DNA of 64,000 nt. It comes from Phyto melanocephala (lineage: Eukaryota > Arthropoda > Insecta > Diptera > Rhinophoridae). Numbering within the stretch: position 1 is the stretch's first letter; the number at the start of each line of letters is the position of its first letter. Below the pieces are notes generated by a model that was not told the origin of the DNA, did not search any database, and was given only the letters and a program-made list of their open reading frames with translations. The translations under genes and the position numbers were made by a program. The stretch spans positions 123,192,360 to 123,256,359 of the forward strand of contig OW799236.1 in assembly GCA_941918925.1 (NCBI GenBank), in the 5' to 3' direction. Shown piece by piece: positions 12,221 to 26,300 of this stretch.

Positions 12221-12481
12221 CTGTTGCTCGGCCAAAGCTCTCTCACGTTCGTGAGGCAAGTAAGTGGGTGCCATGACAAGCCTCAATTGTTGTTCTTCCT
12301 GTATGATTTCTTGCCTTAAGGTTTGCATTTGTTGTTGATAGATATCGATTTGTTGTAGGGTTTCTTCTAGGCTGCCACATTTGGTTTTCACCAAACCAGC
12401 CAAACCGTCTAATTCCTTCAACAATTCATCAACATTTTCACTTAAGCGGGGATCGCCACCCATGCCGCTCTTAAAGTGAAC
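12221..12481 (-). CDS. Msp300: Msp300-like exon (87 codons, phase 0-0)
   Basis: The acceptor is at 12483-12482 and the donor CAG|GTACGT at 12221/12220. The exon reads VHFKSGMGGDPRLSEN and ends ERERALAEQQ. It includes an amphipathic coiled stretch (QQIDIYQQQMQTLRQEIIQ) and the sequence LVMAPTYLPHERE. From memory these match the conserved segment after the last spectrin repeats of fly Msp300, and this was a main reason for the gene name. The exon length is a multiple of three. It is the shared splice donor for both alternative 3' ends (9435 and 8740). Confidence 0.85.
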
Positions 12482-12590
12482 CTAATTGTAAATAATAAAA
12501 AAATCAAACAAAAAGAATACAAAAAAAGCAGCAAATTTTGGGTTAGTTAAACACATCAGGGGAACATTTATTGTGGTTTCATTAATTTAC

Positions 12591-12803
12591 CTCTAATTTT
12601 TCAATAGACAGTCTCAATTTGGTTTTCTGTACATTAATATCGGCTATAGTTTTTTCTGAGTAGCCCAATTGATCTCTTAAAGGTTTCTTCTTGTGTTGTG
12701 GCGAATCCATTGATTGTTTGGTCTTTTCTATCCAGCTGCGTATGTCTTTAATCTTGCGTTCACATTGATCCCATTCTTCACAAGCCTCTTGCAGTAAAGA
12801 GTT
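12591..12803 (-). CDS. Msp300: Msp300-like spectrin-repeat exon (71 codons, phase 0-0)
   Basis: The acceptor is TTAG at 12805-12804 and the donor GAG|GTAAAT at 12591/12590. It encodes NSLLQEACEEWDQCERKI, with a WI pair (SWIEKTKQS) and a following helix INVQKTKLRLSIEKLE. This is a typical spectrin-repeat pattern with the conserved Trp. It is flanked by short introns (75 and 109 bp) and is in frame with both neighbours. Confidence 0.85.
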
Positions 12804-12878
12804 CTAACAAGATTCAAGCAAATTAAAGGAATATTGATAAAAAAAAAATTAATAAATTAGCGTTAATGATTATTTTAC

Positions 12879-13848
12879 CCTTTCCAATAAAACAGCTTCA
12901 ACTGCAATCTTGGCCTCTTCTGCTTCTTGTAATTTATCCTTGAGATCTCCGGCAGTAGTTACCTGACTTATATATTCCAATTCCTTGTCCATTTCGCTTA
13001 AATTCTTAACTATCGGTTTAATACTCTTCACAGCCGCCATATAATCATTTGATTTACTTCTGGCCTCTGGCAGGGTTTTCAATACAATATTCTGTTCCAA
13101 GAAGGTACGCTTTTCTGCCACCCATGTCATAACTATTTGGTACAAGTTCATAAATCTGGTCCAGGCATCTAAACTATCACCGACTTGTTGTTTCTTTTCA
13201 TCTAACCACGAGCGTACCTGGCCCAATTGCTGGGCCAATTGATCGATGGTGTTTTGTACCAATACCTTTTCATCGCTGTTACGGCAATTATCTATGATCA
13301 ATTGTCCGTTTGTTTTGACCATGGTAAAACGTTCATAAATGCCGGTAATTTGCTGGTTAATACGATGCAATAGTTCTTTCATTTGGGCGGGGGCTAGAGA
13401 GCGATCCTGGACTTCTACTTCAGCTTGCAAAAGCCATCTCTGAATTTCATCCACTCCGGCCAAATAGTCTGTGCGTACTGTTTTGGCCCGTTTGAATTCT
13501 TTCTGTTTCGATTCCATATTGCCTTGTACACGTTCCGATAGCAATTCCAATGCCGTAAATTCCTGGTCAATATCACTGGGTATAAGATTTTGTTTCTTAA
13601 TATACGTTTCCTTTGTTTTTGTTATCAAACTTTGGGAGTCTTTCACACACTCCTTTACTTGTTTCTCTAATTCCTCTAATTTTGTTTCAGTTTCAGCAAT
13701 ATTTTCATCAAATGCATGCACAGTATGAATGTCCTCCAACAAACTGTTGAACTTGTCTTGCAGTGCAGAAATTTTATGGAAAATGGCCTCAATTTCTTCT
13801 AAATCACGACCAACCTGACTATCCTTGTCTTTTAGAGAGTCGTTTAAG
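12879..13848 (-). CDS. Msp300: Msp300-like spectrin-repeat exon (970 bp)
   Basis: The acceptor CTAG is at 13850-13849. The first base completes a codon begun in the exon ending at 31460 (GA|C, Asp). The donor AGG|GTAAAA is at 12879/12878. About 323 residues form roughly three spectrin-like triple helices, seen from repeated Trp-containing motifs (EIQRWLLQAEVEVQD, VRSWLDEKKQQ, VMTWVAEKRTFLEQ) and heptad-like charged/hydrophobic spacing. The donor is weak at +4 and +6 but is the only one that keeps frame with 12803. Confidence 0.85.
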
Positions 13849-16221
13849 CTAGATAAAAAGAAAACAATAAAAATATGTTTAATTAAGTTGTTTAATATTT
13901 TCTTTTACATAGAAAAAAACCACGCGGTCAATAGCTTAAAATGAATATTTTTGCTGACTGTTTAATGGTCTGTTTAACTTTGGGGCGGCAGTAGCAATCT
14001 GCTTTTCTTTATTTATATTCACAAAATAATATAATGTTTAATTAAAAAAATTTGTTTTTTTTGTTTTGTTTCCAATGTCCACAATAAGATTTGAATGGGC
14101 TAAAAAATTTGCCGTGGATAAAAATGAATGTATCCGTTTAGCTAGAACTTTGTGCTCAAAGTGAACAACGCAATATTTAGCACACACAGAAAAGAAAATA
14201 TATAGGGCCTATAATACGCTCCAAGATCAGCAACCAAAAAGTTCGAAAAATTCGAAATTCAAATATATATACTCTAGGGATAATCGTGCTCATTTAGAAG
14301 AAAATTCTCAAAGAAACGAGAGTAAGAACTTTGAGATTTTTTTATTTTCACATTGTTTTGCTATAAAAGTAAAAGTGGGAAAACTTTTCAACGCATTTTA
14401 AAAATTATTTGTTTTTCTATTTTTTGTTTTTTTTTGTTTTGTTTTAAATATATTTACATATATTTTTAAATTAATTTTTAATTTAATTATTTTTTTCTTT
14501 AAAATTGCCCTCAATTTAGACGATGCTCAATTATCATCATCCTCATCAACATCAATATCATGAGCGGCAAGCAGCATGTGTATTGTTTTTTTTTCTTTTA
14601 TTTTGTTTATATATTTTTAGATTTTTTTTAAATTAAAATTCAAAACGTACAGTTTTTATCACCAACGATTTTTAAACTAGTGACGTAATTTTTTTGCTCA
14701 TAAAGTTTAATAATTAACCAGAGACAACATTTAAACAAAATTCGCCTTTACTGTTACTATGGAATCACTGTTTTTTTTTTATCATACCATACATACATAC
14801 ATACATTATTTTCGAATATAAATATGTATGTGTGTAGTGGATTGGGTATTCATGTTATTTTTCAATGAATCAGTGGTACTCAATACTAAAACACTGGGTA
14901 TAACTACGTCATAATTTAATTGCAAATGTTTGTTTTTTCGCCTCATATAAAGCGAGTACAAGACACACCTATTTTTGGAAAAATTATAGTTCAAATAAAT
15001 AAACAAACATAAAAGAAGTAATTTTAACTGCACGTTTGGCAGACTTGTGGACTTATCTTTAGAAACTGCTGAACGTACAACAATTAATAGATATTTAATA
15101 AATAATTGTTTTTTTTAACAATTTTTAAATTGAAAAAAAAAAATATTTAGATTTTTAGCAAAATTTACACAAACAGAATTGACATTTTTTATAATTCCTT
15201 AAACATTTTTTTTAATTAAAAAAGAAAGATGAGCAATTAAAAAACCTAATTCGTAAATATGTTGTTTTAACGAAAATTAGTTCTAAAGTGTAAATATTAT
15301 GATATGATTGAAATCATGACATGTTAACACACTTTGTCAATGCACCAAATGTTTTGAAAATAGTTCGTTTTTCAAAGTAGTTCATTACTTAGCAAAGTGA
15401 TGACTTATGGATTTCAACTGATTTTCAAATTTCAAATTAACGTATTGCAAAATAATCATACCGAATTTTCGTCGCTAAAAAAATGTTTTTTAGAACATTC
15501 AAATAATTATTTTGTAATTAGAGTTTTTGCTGGGATGTTTGAAAATGAATTTCATAAAGCTTTAATAAAAATTCACAAATTTATGTACAACAGGAAGGCT
15601 TTCTGCCTTGAACTTCAGTTGGAATTAAAAAGCCTAATCATATAACAGCTACAAAAAGTAAATGCCAGTTTGTAGACTGACTGCCTGCGATGCAATCTAG
15701 AATAAATGACCGGCGCGGCCTGTCTTAATCCCTTTTACAATCTGTAACTATAAAGTTCTTTCCATTATTACTTCTGCCTGCTGCGACTATTCAAGGTGCC
15801 TGTACATCTAAATCAAATTGAGAATGCAATACTCGATGGGTTGTTGCACTGCAACAGATGCTGTTAATATTTTATAACGGGTGTTGTGTTGGTCTTTGAC
15901 TCCTTAAAGCAATATTATTTAAACAAGGGTGCGTGGGTTAATACAATACACGACACCATGGAAAACATGGCAGATACTGAAGAAAATCTTTGAATCTTGC
16001 AACCATAGATTTCTATACAATTGTTGTTGTTAAATATTAAAACGAATTTTTCATCATTGGATAATCTTGTAGCTAAGACAAAAATGTGTGACTTTTCTGG
16101 ATAAATGACTATAAAAGGTAAATGTGACGACATCACCACACACGACATTTAGTTAGTGATACTACACTCAGAAATGCTCAAAAATGTTTTGCAGCCGTAT
16201 TGGTGAGGGAGTCTTAAAGTA

Positions 16222-16552
16222 CAGTGCTTAAAAAAAGTAAGCTCACAGATTTTCATTAAAATTTAGACACAAAAAATTGTTTTGGTTTTTAAAAATATAA
16301 AATAATGCAGTTAATACTGCATTTGTATTTTGTAGTTAAAAGAAAAAAACCTAACGTAAAAATTTCCATTGAAATTTAATACAAGAAATTGTTTTGGTTG
16401 TAAGCAAACTAATAAAAATGCAGTAAACGCTGAATTTTATATTTTTTTTTACTTGGTAAAATGGAAACTTATCAATAAATTTTGCAGTTTTATATTTGAC
16501 TTTATAAAAACCAAATATTTTTTTAATTTCATCATTATATTTTTACGCACTG
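16222..16552. mobile_element. MITE with Tc1/mariner-like ends and an internal tandem duplication
   Basis: The left end reads TA|CAGTGCTTAAAAAAAG at 16220, and the right end read on the minus strand is TA|CAGTGCGTAAAAATAT, ending at 16552. The flanking TA dinucleotides fit a Tc1/mariner target duplication. Inside, two diverged copies of an ~85-bp unit (about 16250-16335 and 16363-16448) both carry a stretch containing AATTGTTTTGGTT and an ATGCAGT motif. It has no coding capacity. Confidence 0.5.
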
Positions 16553-16792
16553 TATTCGAATAAATATCAACACAGTCGCTAAGCATGTGCACTCGTCACT
16601 GCCTCTTGGACCACTAAATTAAAGAGCATAAAAATAAAAGAGGTGTGGGGTTATAAATAATTGTTTGATGAAATGGGCACCTATGTACTACATCTACAAA
16701 AAGATTAGTGTTTAGTGGGGATTTCGACTAAGCGGCATTATCGTATAGCACTTCTTTATAAACGACGTCGGTGTTCTATCACAACTGAGCGC

Positions 16793-16826
16793 TATAAAAT
16801 CATTAATAACCAACTGCTCTCGGTCA
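16793..16826 (+). promoter_or_regulatory. Possible core promoter (TATA box plus initiator) on plus strand
   Basis: CTATAAAAT begins at 16792. A GGTCAGAATT initiator-like element lies 33 bp further on, with its A at 16826. The surrounding 16560-16860 is less AT-rich than the rest of the intron. No convincing open frame follows, so this could drive a non-coding RNA or be chance. Confidence 0.2.
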
Positions 16827-17919
16827 GAATTCAATAGTATTGTAGTGATTAATATGTAGTGGTTGGCGTTATGTACCAAATATTGAACTTTATAAGGATT
16901 TTTTTTTTTGGCTAAGCGATTTTAGGATCTCTCGTAGGATTTGATATCGGCAGAATCCTTTTTGCAGGGGTTTTTAAAGTTGCAATCAGGTTCTGTTGGT
17001 AAAACTCGATTTAGAAGCTGCCAGTATCTATAAAAAAAGGCCATGTATTGCTTATTTTATTTTAACATCGACACGCACTTAATTGAAAAGCATTTTTCCA
17101 ATTCACAACCTAACATATGGGTTGTACATTGTAAAAAATCCAATTTAACCAATAAACATGTAAAACATATATATAAACATATTAACCCAATTCACAACTT
17201 ATTAGTAGTATTTGTACGATATAAAAAATTCAACTTAACTTAACAATTAAAATCTTTCACTCTTCCACCTCTGATGTATCTAAACGATATTATATAAACA
17301 CAAGTAAAAATGTTTATATATCTTGTACATAATATATTATGAATGGAGATGTGTTTAGCTATTTATGCAGCTATTGTAAAATACATCGATACACAATTCA
17401 TACGTTAGGGGGTGAATTGAAAAATTTCATTTGTTAATAATAAACAGCGGTTACAGATAAAAAAAATTTCTGCAATGATAAAATGTGTTTAAAAACAAAT
17501 AGATTTTATTGTCGACAGCAAATAACAACAAGAAATTTTGCAATGCAAAAAAAAGTACAAAAACATATCAAAATAGATATAAAAAAAAATAAAATGTATA
17601 ATTTTTATCAGTGAATAATAATTTGTACGGTCTTTTGCTTTTATAATTTCTAGCAAAAATTTGACAATTTTTACTCGTTCCTCTTTTCAGGTTGATTTTT
17701 GTTTTCAAATTCACCAGGAGTTTTTGCTTAAAATGCCAACAATTAGATTTCAATTAATTTGCTATTATTTTATTTCCACTAGAAATTGGAAATAGCATAT
17801 AAAGAATTCTAAGTAGATTCTTGTTTTGTGTTGAAAAACAAAATGTAAATTTTTTCAATTCGAACGCATTGTAAAAGTACAACAACCTTCGAATACTAAA
17901 TGCAAATGTCTTTAAATGC

Positions 17920-17957
17920 GCTAGTTGTTGTTGTTGCTGCTGCTGTTGCTGCTGTTC
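17920..17957. repeat. (GTT)n/(GCT)n trinucleotide tract
   Basis: Triplets ttg/ctg run for about 36 bp in intron sequence (gttgttgttgttgctgctgc). This is a simple microsatellite without flanking coding frame. Confidence 0.8.
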
Positions 17958-20078
17958 TTATTTCTAAATTTATTTTAAATGACAGCGACCTTTACAACAA
18001 CTTGAAAAGTGAAAATAAACCACAACAAAATAACGAAAGAAATTTACAAATAAAAAAAAGACATTTAAAATAAAATTTACAAATGTAACAAAAATTCAGA
18101 ACACAATAGTGTCAAAACTATGATGAAGTCGCGTGTTTGTTGAGAAATGATGAACCAAAATTTTAAATATTTAATATCTTGTTCGTGTATTAGCCTCTCG
18201 TTTCATGCTAGCTGGCAAACTGCCTAAAGAAAAAGAGTTTGTTGTATTTTAAAATAATTATAATAATAAACAACAACAATTATAGAAAAAAAGAAGGCGT
18301 AATAAATTTTAAATTAAACAAATTTTAAACAAAAATTTAGCTGCATAAATTCCTTAAGAATTTTTTTTTTTAATTTTATTTGGAAAACGCTATATATTTT
18401 GTTGAAAAAATTGTTGTAAAAAATCACTTTTATGATTTAGATTTATGATATTTTTCGACGAAAAAAAGATAATGTTGCAAAATGATTTACATAGAAGTAA
18501 AAAACATTTTATTGGAATTTTTCAAATTAACCTCTTACAAAAATAGAAAGTTCTAGTTTTTTTTTTCAATGTTTTTTATCACCTAAAAGTGCTTTAAATT
18601 TGTTGCTTTAGTTTAGAGAATGCTAGTTTCTGTAAGAAATGTTTGTGCTTGGCACCGAAATTCTTAAACAGTAATAAACTAATAAATAAACTATTTAGGT
18701 CATAACACTCTTTGGGAAAGGGGATGTTCTTTCCAAACATAAGTAACTATAAGACATCATAAACGTTTTCTTATTTTTCAGTTCAAATTCAATTAAACTA
18801 CAGCATTCAGGGACGACGCAAACTTTATTTACAAGTGTTAACGACCTCACACGCGCTGTCGAGTATGTAGTAATATTAAAACTAAAAAAAATTAAAGCCA
18901 ACTTGTTTTGAAATTTTAACACAATTTTTAACTGCTTTAATGTGCTAGTTGTTCGGAGGTCTTAAAGTCATGATGTCAGTTTCTTTTTATACTTTCTTAT
19001 TGTTGTCTTTTTGAAACCCACCTTGTTTAGTAGACGACTTAGGCTTAATTTTTTCTTAGAATTTTTTTTTCAGTAGATTGAAGTGTAATAAAGAAATCAG
19101 CCGGCCTTTTTCAATTGCTTGCCCAAGCACAACTACGCAACCTTAAATTTAATACTTTAAAAGGCTGGTGTGCGCTTAAAACCAAAAAAAAAAACTGGTT
19201 TTTTCTTCTTATTTTTTCCTTAATATAAAACAGGATTCAATCAGCTACTCCGTAATATTTATGAGGTAGAAAATTATTTGTTATCCAGCATTAATCATAC
19301 GCCTTGGTAATCCACAAAGCAGACGTTAAGATTAATGCAAGCATGCAACACCGGTTATCTAGCAGATACCACCTACTTTATCTCTTAGTTTTCTATAAAA
19401 AAAATCTTAACAAATTTAAAAGGTATTAAGTAATTGGCCAAATTTAATAACAATTCCAATTAATACTTGTCTTTCGTTTTTCTCTTTCAATGGTTATTTA
19501 ATTAGTTGTCACTTTTTTTTGTTCTGGTTTTCTTCTTTTTTGTTACCGCTTAATATCTTAAATAAGTCTCTTTTTTATTTCTATTGTATTTTTGCAGTTT
19601 ATTATATGCATGCCTCTCTGTATGTATATAGTATAATATTCTTTTTTTCTGCTTTGCTTTTAATCAATTAAATGAAATATAAACTTCCAGCCATCCAGTA
19701 AAAACACGTCCGCTTATTTCTATGACTACTTTAAAACTGAATCGTCTGCAATAAACATATTACGGAAATAGCTGGCTGACTGGTTGAAGCGATCGCAAAG
19801 AAAAAATTTTTTTTATTTTAATTTTTTTTTTTTTAATTATTTTTTTTTTTTGGCAAAATACAGCAACAATACTTTTTTTTTATAACAAATTGTTAAAATG
19901 CACATACAAATTACCACTAATTTAAACTCTTAAAGAGCAAGAAACTCACCACACTGAAAGCTTTTTTGCTAAAACAGAGAGCTTTTATTTTATGAGTGAA
20001 AATAATGTATGTCAGAGATGGATAGTCTTATAACAGGAGACTAAGAGGAATATTTTAAAATGAAACTTTGTGTCATTA

Positions 20079-20397
20079 GCGGAATTCACTCTTGGTAGCA
20101 TTTTTTTAAATAAATAAATAACAATGCCTAAATCAACGAAAAAATATAATATCACAATTTTTTTTTGGTGAAAAATGCCATGTATGAAATTGAATTTGTG
20201 GAGATTTTAAATCCTGAGAGTGCAAATTTGTGTGACATTACTTTGCACTGATTTTTAGTTGTGCATATTTGCTCAAGTGATGCAAATTGCAATTTAATAG
20301 AATTTGTTTTTGTAGTCGTGCACAATGTAATTGTTTTCTAGACTTGCACGGTCTGCACGACTTGCAAGGGTAGTTTGCATCAAAGAGTGAGTTCCGC
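20079..20397. mobile_element. MITE, 319 bp, TA target duplication
   Basis: Terminal inverted repeats start GCGGAATTCACTCTTGG on the left and, read on the minus strand, GCGGAACTCACTCTTTG on the right. TA lies immediately outside both ends (20077-20078 and 20398-20399). The interior is AT-rich with several TGCAAAT/TGCAC motifs and no open frame. This is most likely a non-autonomous Tc1/mariner-superfamily element. Confidence 0.6.
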
Positions 20398-23300
20398 TAT
20401 TGTATTCTTTCATAAATTATACAATGAGTTAATTAATAAATTATGTATGTCTTATATCAAACATAATAAATCACTCGAGGCAACTTGTAAAATAATTAAA
20501 AATATAATTTGTTCAAATCTCTATGCATCAATAAAAAGAATTGGTTTCTAGAGAATCGAAAAATCAGAAGCATCTGACAAAAATACACTAAAGTTCTGCT
20601 TATAGAAACATGTTTTTAATAAGTGAAAGCGAGTACATAATTTGCAATTTCTATGAAGTTAAAATAAAAAACTTTAAAAAATATGTATAAGCCCATTTGT
20701 AACTTAAAGAAAAACAGACAACTTTAATTTTAATTATTTTCGAAATAAATTTCTTAAAATTGGCAAGCGAAAGAATGATTTGAGCGCTTTTCTACTTTTA
20801 CTTTTAAGACAATCTAAAGTTATTTTTAAAAATTTACCCGATTTTAAGTTTTGATGTAAGAAAAAAATTTATTTGACGATTTAAAAGTCTTACTTATCGT
20901 GGAAAATAAAAAGGATCATATAAAAATTATTTTTTCTTATTATTTTGTTATTTTTAAAAAGTAGTTCTAAAAATATAGGAAATGCTACCTTTAAATCAAA
21001 AGTTTTATTAGCACCTAGATTTAGTGCAGGTTACTTTTTCAACACCTTTAGAAATATTTTATGTATCAGTAGCCTAATTTAAAAAAATATTTTTTGATAG
21101 CTGTAACAAAACAACAATACTTTTTTTCCATACTTTTTATTTTGGTTTTTAGATTAGATTGTAATATAATCTATACCTAATTTGTTACGTTTTATTAGTA
21201 AGTTCGGTTAGTGTACTATAATACTTAAGTTACATTAAAATTAGAAAAAAAACCTGTTACATAATGGTTTATAGGAGCAAGCACTCGATGTTACACAATT
21301 CTACATAGTACGTACTATTAACAGTTATAAACTTTAGTTGTTAAAAGATTTTGTAGGATGAACTGTAAAAGAAAGACACACGTTGACTAACTTGACCATT
21401 ATTTTGTGAAAATTTATCAGTGTCAAATTTTCTATTTTTTTTTGGATAATTTCTTTTTTGGCAAAAAAAAAGAAATAAATATACTTTACTTTCTATTAGT
21501 TTGCTAAAAAAATTTTTTTATTAAATTTTCCATCCCCGACTCATGCGGAAACGCTTTATCAAGTGAGGTTTAACAAAAACAAAAATTAAACACTAAAAAA
21601 TTCGGAAATAAAGCAGTCGTAATTCATTTTCGTTAAAACAAAATTATTATCTTAAAAGTTAATTTTTAAAAATAAGAGAAAAAAATATATTTAATACAAA
21701 TACCGGCGAAAATACCCTGTATAATTAATCATTCATTGACTTCTTATCTAATAATTTGTAGAACACATTTTTTCGCTGATAACTTCTGTATTCAATGCCG
21801 GTTATTTTTCTCTCTTTTCGTAGATTTAAATTTACAGCAAACATATTTTTTAACATAAAATTCTGAAAATTTCTTCTTCCAAATTATAATTATTCTCTTT
21901 TTTGCGTCTCTTTCGTAAAAACGACAAGTTTAACCAGTGTCAGCTAGAAATTATTTAAAACTAAAAAAAAAAATTATAAACAATAACAAAAATACATCCA
22001 TCCATACATATGTATGTAAATATGTATGTATGTACAAAAAATTTTATTGTATGTATTTAAAAAAAAAAAATAATGTATTCAAACGCGAATACGAGTACGA
22101 TTTATAATTACGCGATTACCTCATTGCCTTTGACAGCAAAAACAATAATAAGAAAAATAAACTTCTCGTATGAATTAAACTAAACACAATTAAACAAAAA
22201 TAAAAAAAAATACATAAATAAATAATACGAGTATAAAATGAATAAAATTAGTTTAGTGCACTGCACAAAGTAATACATGTGGTGTGTTGTGGTGATTTAA
22301 ATCGAGGAGATTTATTGTTGCGTTGTTGATAGAGACCGCAATTTTTGCCGGTATCTGCGTATCTATATATACGAAAAAGTACATGTGCTTGGGTACATAC
22401 ATACGTACATACATATGTATGTGTGTATGTTTAAACATATGTATCTATGTATAGAAAAGTAAGTATGGGAAGAGGAACTTTATTCTTATACGTATACATA
22501 CTAATATTTATAGGCAGTGATGCCAACTCTTGGGACGTCAAACACGTGAGAGAGGGGCTTATATTTTATTAAGCAAACTTTGTGCGGTCCCAGTCAGTAC
22601 ATTGTTTTAAGATCTTTGTAAACGTTTCTTCAATTGTCTTCAATGAAATAGGTTTGTTTTAATTAAAAAAATTTAATCAATTTGCAGAAAAATGTATGCA
22701 CGCAAAATGTATTAAATTTTTGTGTACTTAGGAATCAGGCTAAACAAAATTTTTGTATTTTAGGTAACAATACATAGGCTAAATCCAGCTAATTTGGCAT
22801 TAGAGCCATAATAGTGGCTGTCAGTACAGTACAGCTCAATGTATTATATATTTGAGTATTCGTTACTATTCAATACTATTAAAGGATTTATCAAATAATT
22901 GTTATAACTTAATAAGTACAAACTATATCGTCACTGTTTCGACGTTATCGGTTATATGACAATTTGTGAAATTATTTTTATTGTGTAAGTCTAATATTAC
23001 AAGGTTAGAAAATAAAATTCTTTTTTATTTTTTGTTCTCTTGAAAACTTATGGTGTTTTCTTTTCTAAAAACAATGTTGCTTTTTTATTGTGAAACACTT
23101 TTTAAAGGTCACATGTTTCCTAACAAAATGCTACCTTCATATTCAGCAGAATAGAACAGAAGTTTTCAGCTTTTTTACTTGATAACTATATTTTTATTTA
23201 AAACTGCATTGATTGCTTTCTTTTTAATAAATTGGGACCAAAAATTATTTTAAACCACTAGAAAAACTTAATTCTCCTTTTTAATATCAGCTGTTCAAGA

Positions 23301-26300
23301 GTGCAATATTCTAACCCTTTGATTTAATTCAGGGTACGATATGTAAAATTTTTTCTCATTTTTATGGCAACATTATTTCAAAAGAACTTGTCACCCGTTT
23401 ATAATATTGCATATTTTTCAGAAAAGAACGCAAAAAAGGCATAGAGCAGAATTAATGCAACATTTACGTCAGAAAGGAAAACACCATTAGTAAACAACAC
23501 ATACATAACTGAACTTATTAGAGCAACGAATATAAAATTTAAAAAAAGTACGTAAACAATACTTATGCACGGCGGCAATAAACACAACATTTGAGAAACA
23601 CATACATTTTGTTTTTGTGTATACATGTCTGCAAATGTGATACAATTTGTTATTCTTTTTTCTTTATGTTTAATAATTTTAATATTTCCAATGTTTGCTA
23701 CAATCTATTCCAAAAGATAAGTTCTGATAAGTTCTATTTTATAGTATTGAGTATCCCAAAAAGGACAATTACTCGATAATCAGTATCAGTATTTGTTAAA
23801 ACCAATATAACACACTAGGTTATTGATCTTCACTAGTGATAGGAGGAAACATCTTGTAATTTGTTAAAAGATGTTAAAAGAACGTTAAAAAAAATGTTTA
23901 TGTCGATACACATAAATACATGTACATATTTATATACAATAATATACATAAATAATACCTTGTCCTAATTAGTTTTTGTATACAAAATAATTTTATTGTA
24001 ATCCAGTATTTCGCTAAAACATTGGGAAGCTTTTTTTAGGAAAATAAAAAGAATGTAAATTTTATTAACCTGAAAAAGCTACTCAATGTGGTAGGGAATT
24101 ATTGGTTAATAATAATATAGTTATTTATAAGTAATATAAGAAACTGATCTCAAGTTCCCAAATTGGGACAACGTATTGATAAAGAAAGATTATATAATAT
24201 ATACATAAATAATCAAACTTATTCTTTATATTTCATTTGATTTTGTATTTTTTTTTAAAGCAATTTTGTTATTATATTTATTACAACACTGAATAGGTTC
24301 ACGTGGACTAGCAAGGTTACATACATATGTTGCATATCACCGTATCAAATGTATAAGCTAACCTAATCGTAGAAGATCGCTATGTTAAAGTGGCAGGTTC
24401 TACAAGGTAAAATTTAAAAAACTTGAACCAGTTATCGCTTAAGAATTATTCATGTAATAAAATCTGTGTCCTCTATAAGCAAAAGAAATTAAACATATAT
24501 GTACAATATTATATAAGTTTTTTTTTAAGCAAGGTACAGAAAGCAGGCGTGACACCTTCCATGCATATTATTTGTTCAGTTATTATAATTCTTATTGTTA
24601 AACTTTTTGTATTTTTTTTTTATTTAGAGAATTTGATTGCATTTGATATTTGTTGCGACCTGTTTTATAATTTTAACTTGAAATAAAATACAGTATTAGA
24701 TTTTCAACAAAGTAGAGCAAAGAGTTTATTTTGTTAAGTTTTGACTTAGAAATTTCAATTAAAAAGAAGAGGTCACACTCAAAAATTACTTGAACTATTT
24801 TTTAAATTTATTTTAAAATAACAATTAAAATTTTCGAAAAATACTAAATTCATATTAATTTTATTTTTGTTACGAGTACGAAATTTCTTGTAATTTATTT
24901 ACTTACATAAAAAGTATAAAGGTCAAAAAAAAAATAACGCAATTAAAGCAAACAATTGACATCACTTGAAACAAACTTTAAGAGAGGAAGAGTAGATGTA
25001 GAGAGTTAACGCAAAAAATGTTAAACTTTACAAAAGTATTTAGATGTGTGTGTTTTTTTTCATATGCATGTGTGGACATATTCATTTATTTTGGCCGGTG
25101 TAAGTTAAAAATAAATTACAACAAACAAAAAAAAATTCTAAATATAACTAAACAGAATAAAAAAAATAAAGAAGATACTACCGGTCAAACGTGAGTGTAA
25201 ATACCCTACACCAGTAGTTAATATGTGCATACGCAATACGTAAACATATTACAGACGGATGTGCTTAAAATTTTAAACAGTTAATTCTGATAATATAGAA
25301 CTTATTTGTGCGTAATTTTATCTTGATCCAACACTTTTAAGTACCTAAGTGCCGAATATGTTTAAGAATTAAACCCTGGTATGTGACCGATCATTCGTCT
25401 AACGTGCCATGTCATGCCATTTTATATATAATGTAATATAATCAGCTACACTTAACTATTTTGACGTTTTTGATTTTTGTTATAATCGGCCTATGACTTG
25501 ACCATGAGCACTACCGAAGCCCTCATAAGACATTTAAAAAATAATTTATTAAAGCTTTGGCTGACTAATATCTTGTGGCGGAATCGCAATAGAATTTCAA
25601 AACAAATCACATTCAAATTTGTTTATATGCATGTTCATATACATATGTGTTTATGTATGTTCTTAATTGCGATCTACCTCGACCGGCTATAATGCTGAAA
25701 CCTGTTTTTTGTTTTACTTTAAGTACAAAACAAAAGTAATAAATTTTTTATGATTTTTCTGAAATTAAATATTAAATTAAACACAAAACGTATTTTTTTT
25801 TTGCTTAAAGAAATAATAAACAAAATATTTTTTATTATTTCAAGTGACTACATTTCCAAATTGATTTTATTCGAAATACAAAACAAGGACGAATATCCAC
25901 AAAATTAATCGACATTCGCAAACAACCTCAGAAATCAATGTTCATTATCTATATTATTTAACTTTTAATTAAATTTTTTAAATATTTATGATAAAGCTCA
26001 AAAAAATAGCAATTTATTTCAAATAAATTTGTAATAATGCATAAGGTAAATAGATACAGCGAAATGTTAGTCATAAACAAGATATTTAACTATTAAAATA
26101 AATTTATTGTTTTAAATTATAAGTATAATTATATGTAATACTTATTAATGTTAAATACTAACACAAAGCATGACCAAATACAACTATAAATTTAGCATTT
26201 ATTTTTTTATTTTTTTTTTTAAGTCAAAAACTTACAAGTGGAATGCAATTATTTTTAAATCAATTACAGCATTTCAATATCGAATGCCAGCCAGACAGTT

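Noticed and set aside
22253..24686. Several 60-87-codon frames in 22-25 kb
   Set aside because: They are AT-rich, with hydrophobic low-complexity peptides, no start context or domains, as expected by chance in this intron.
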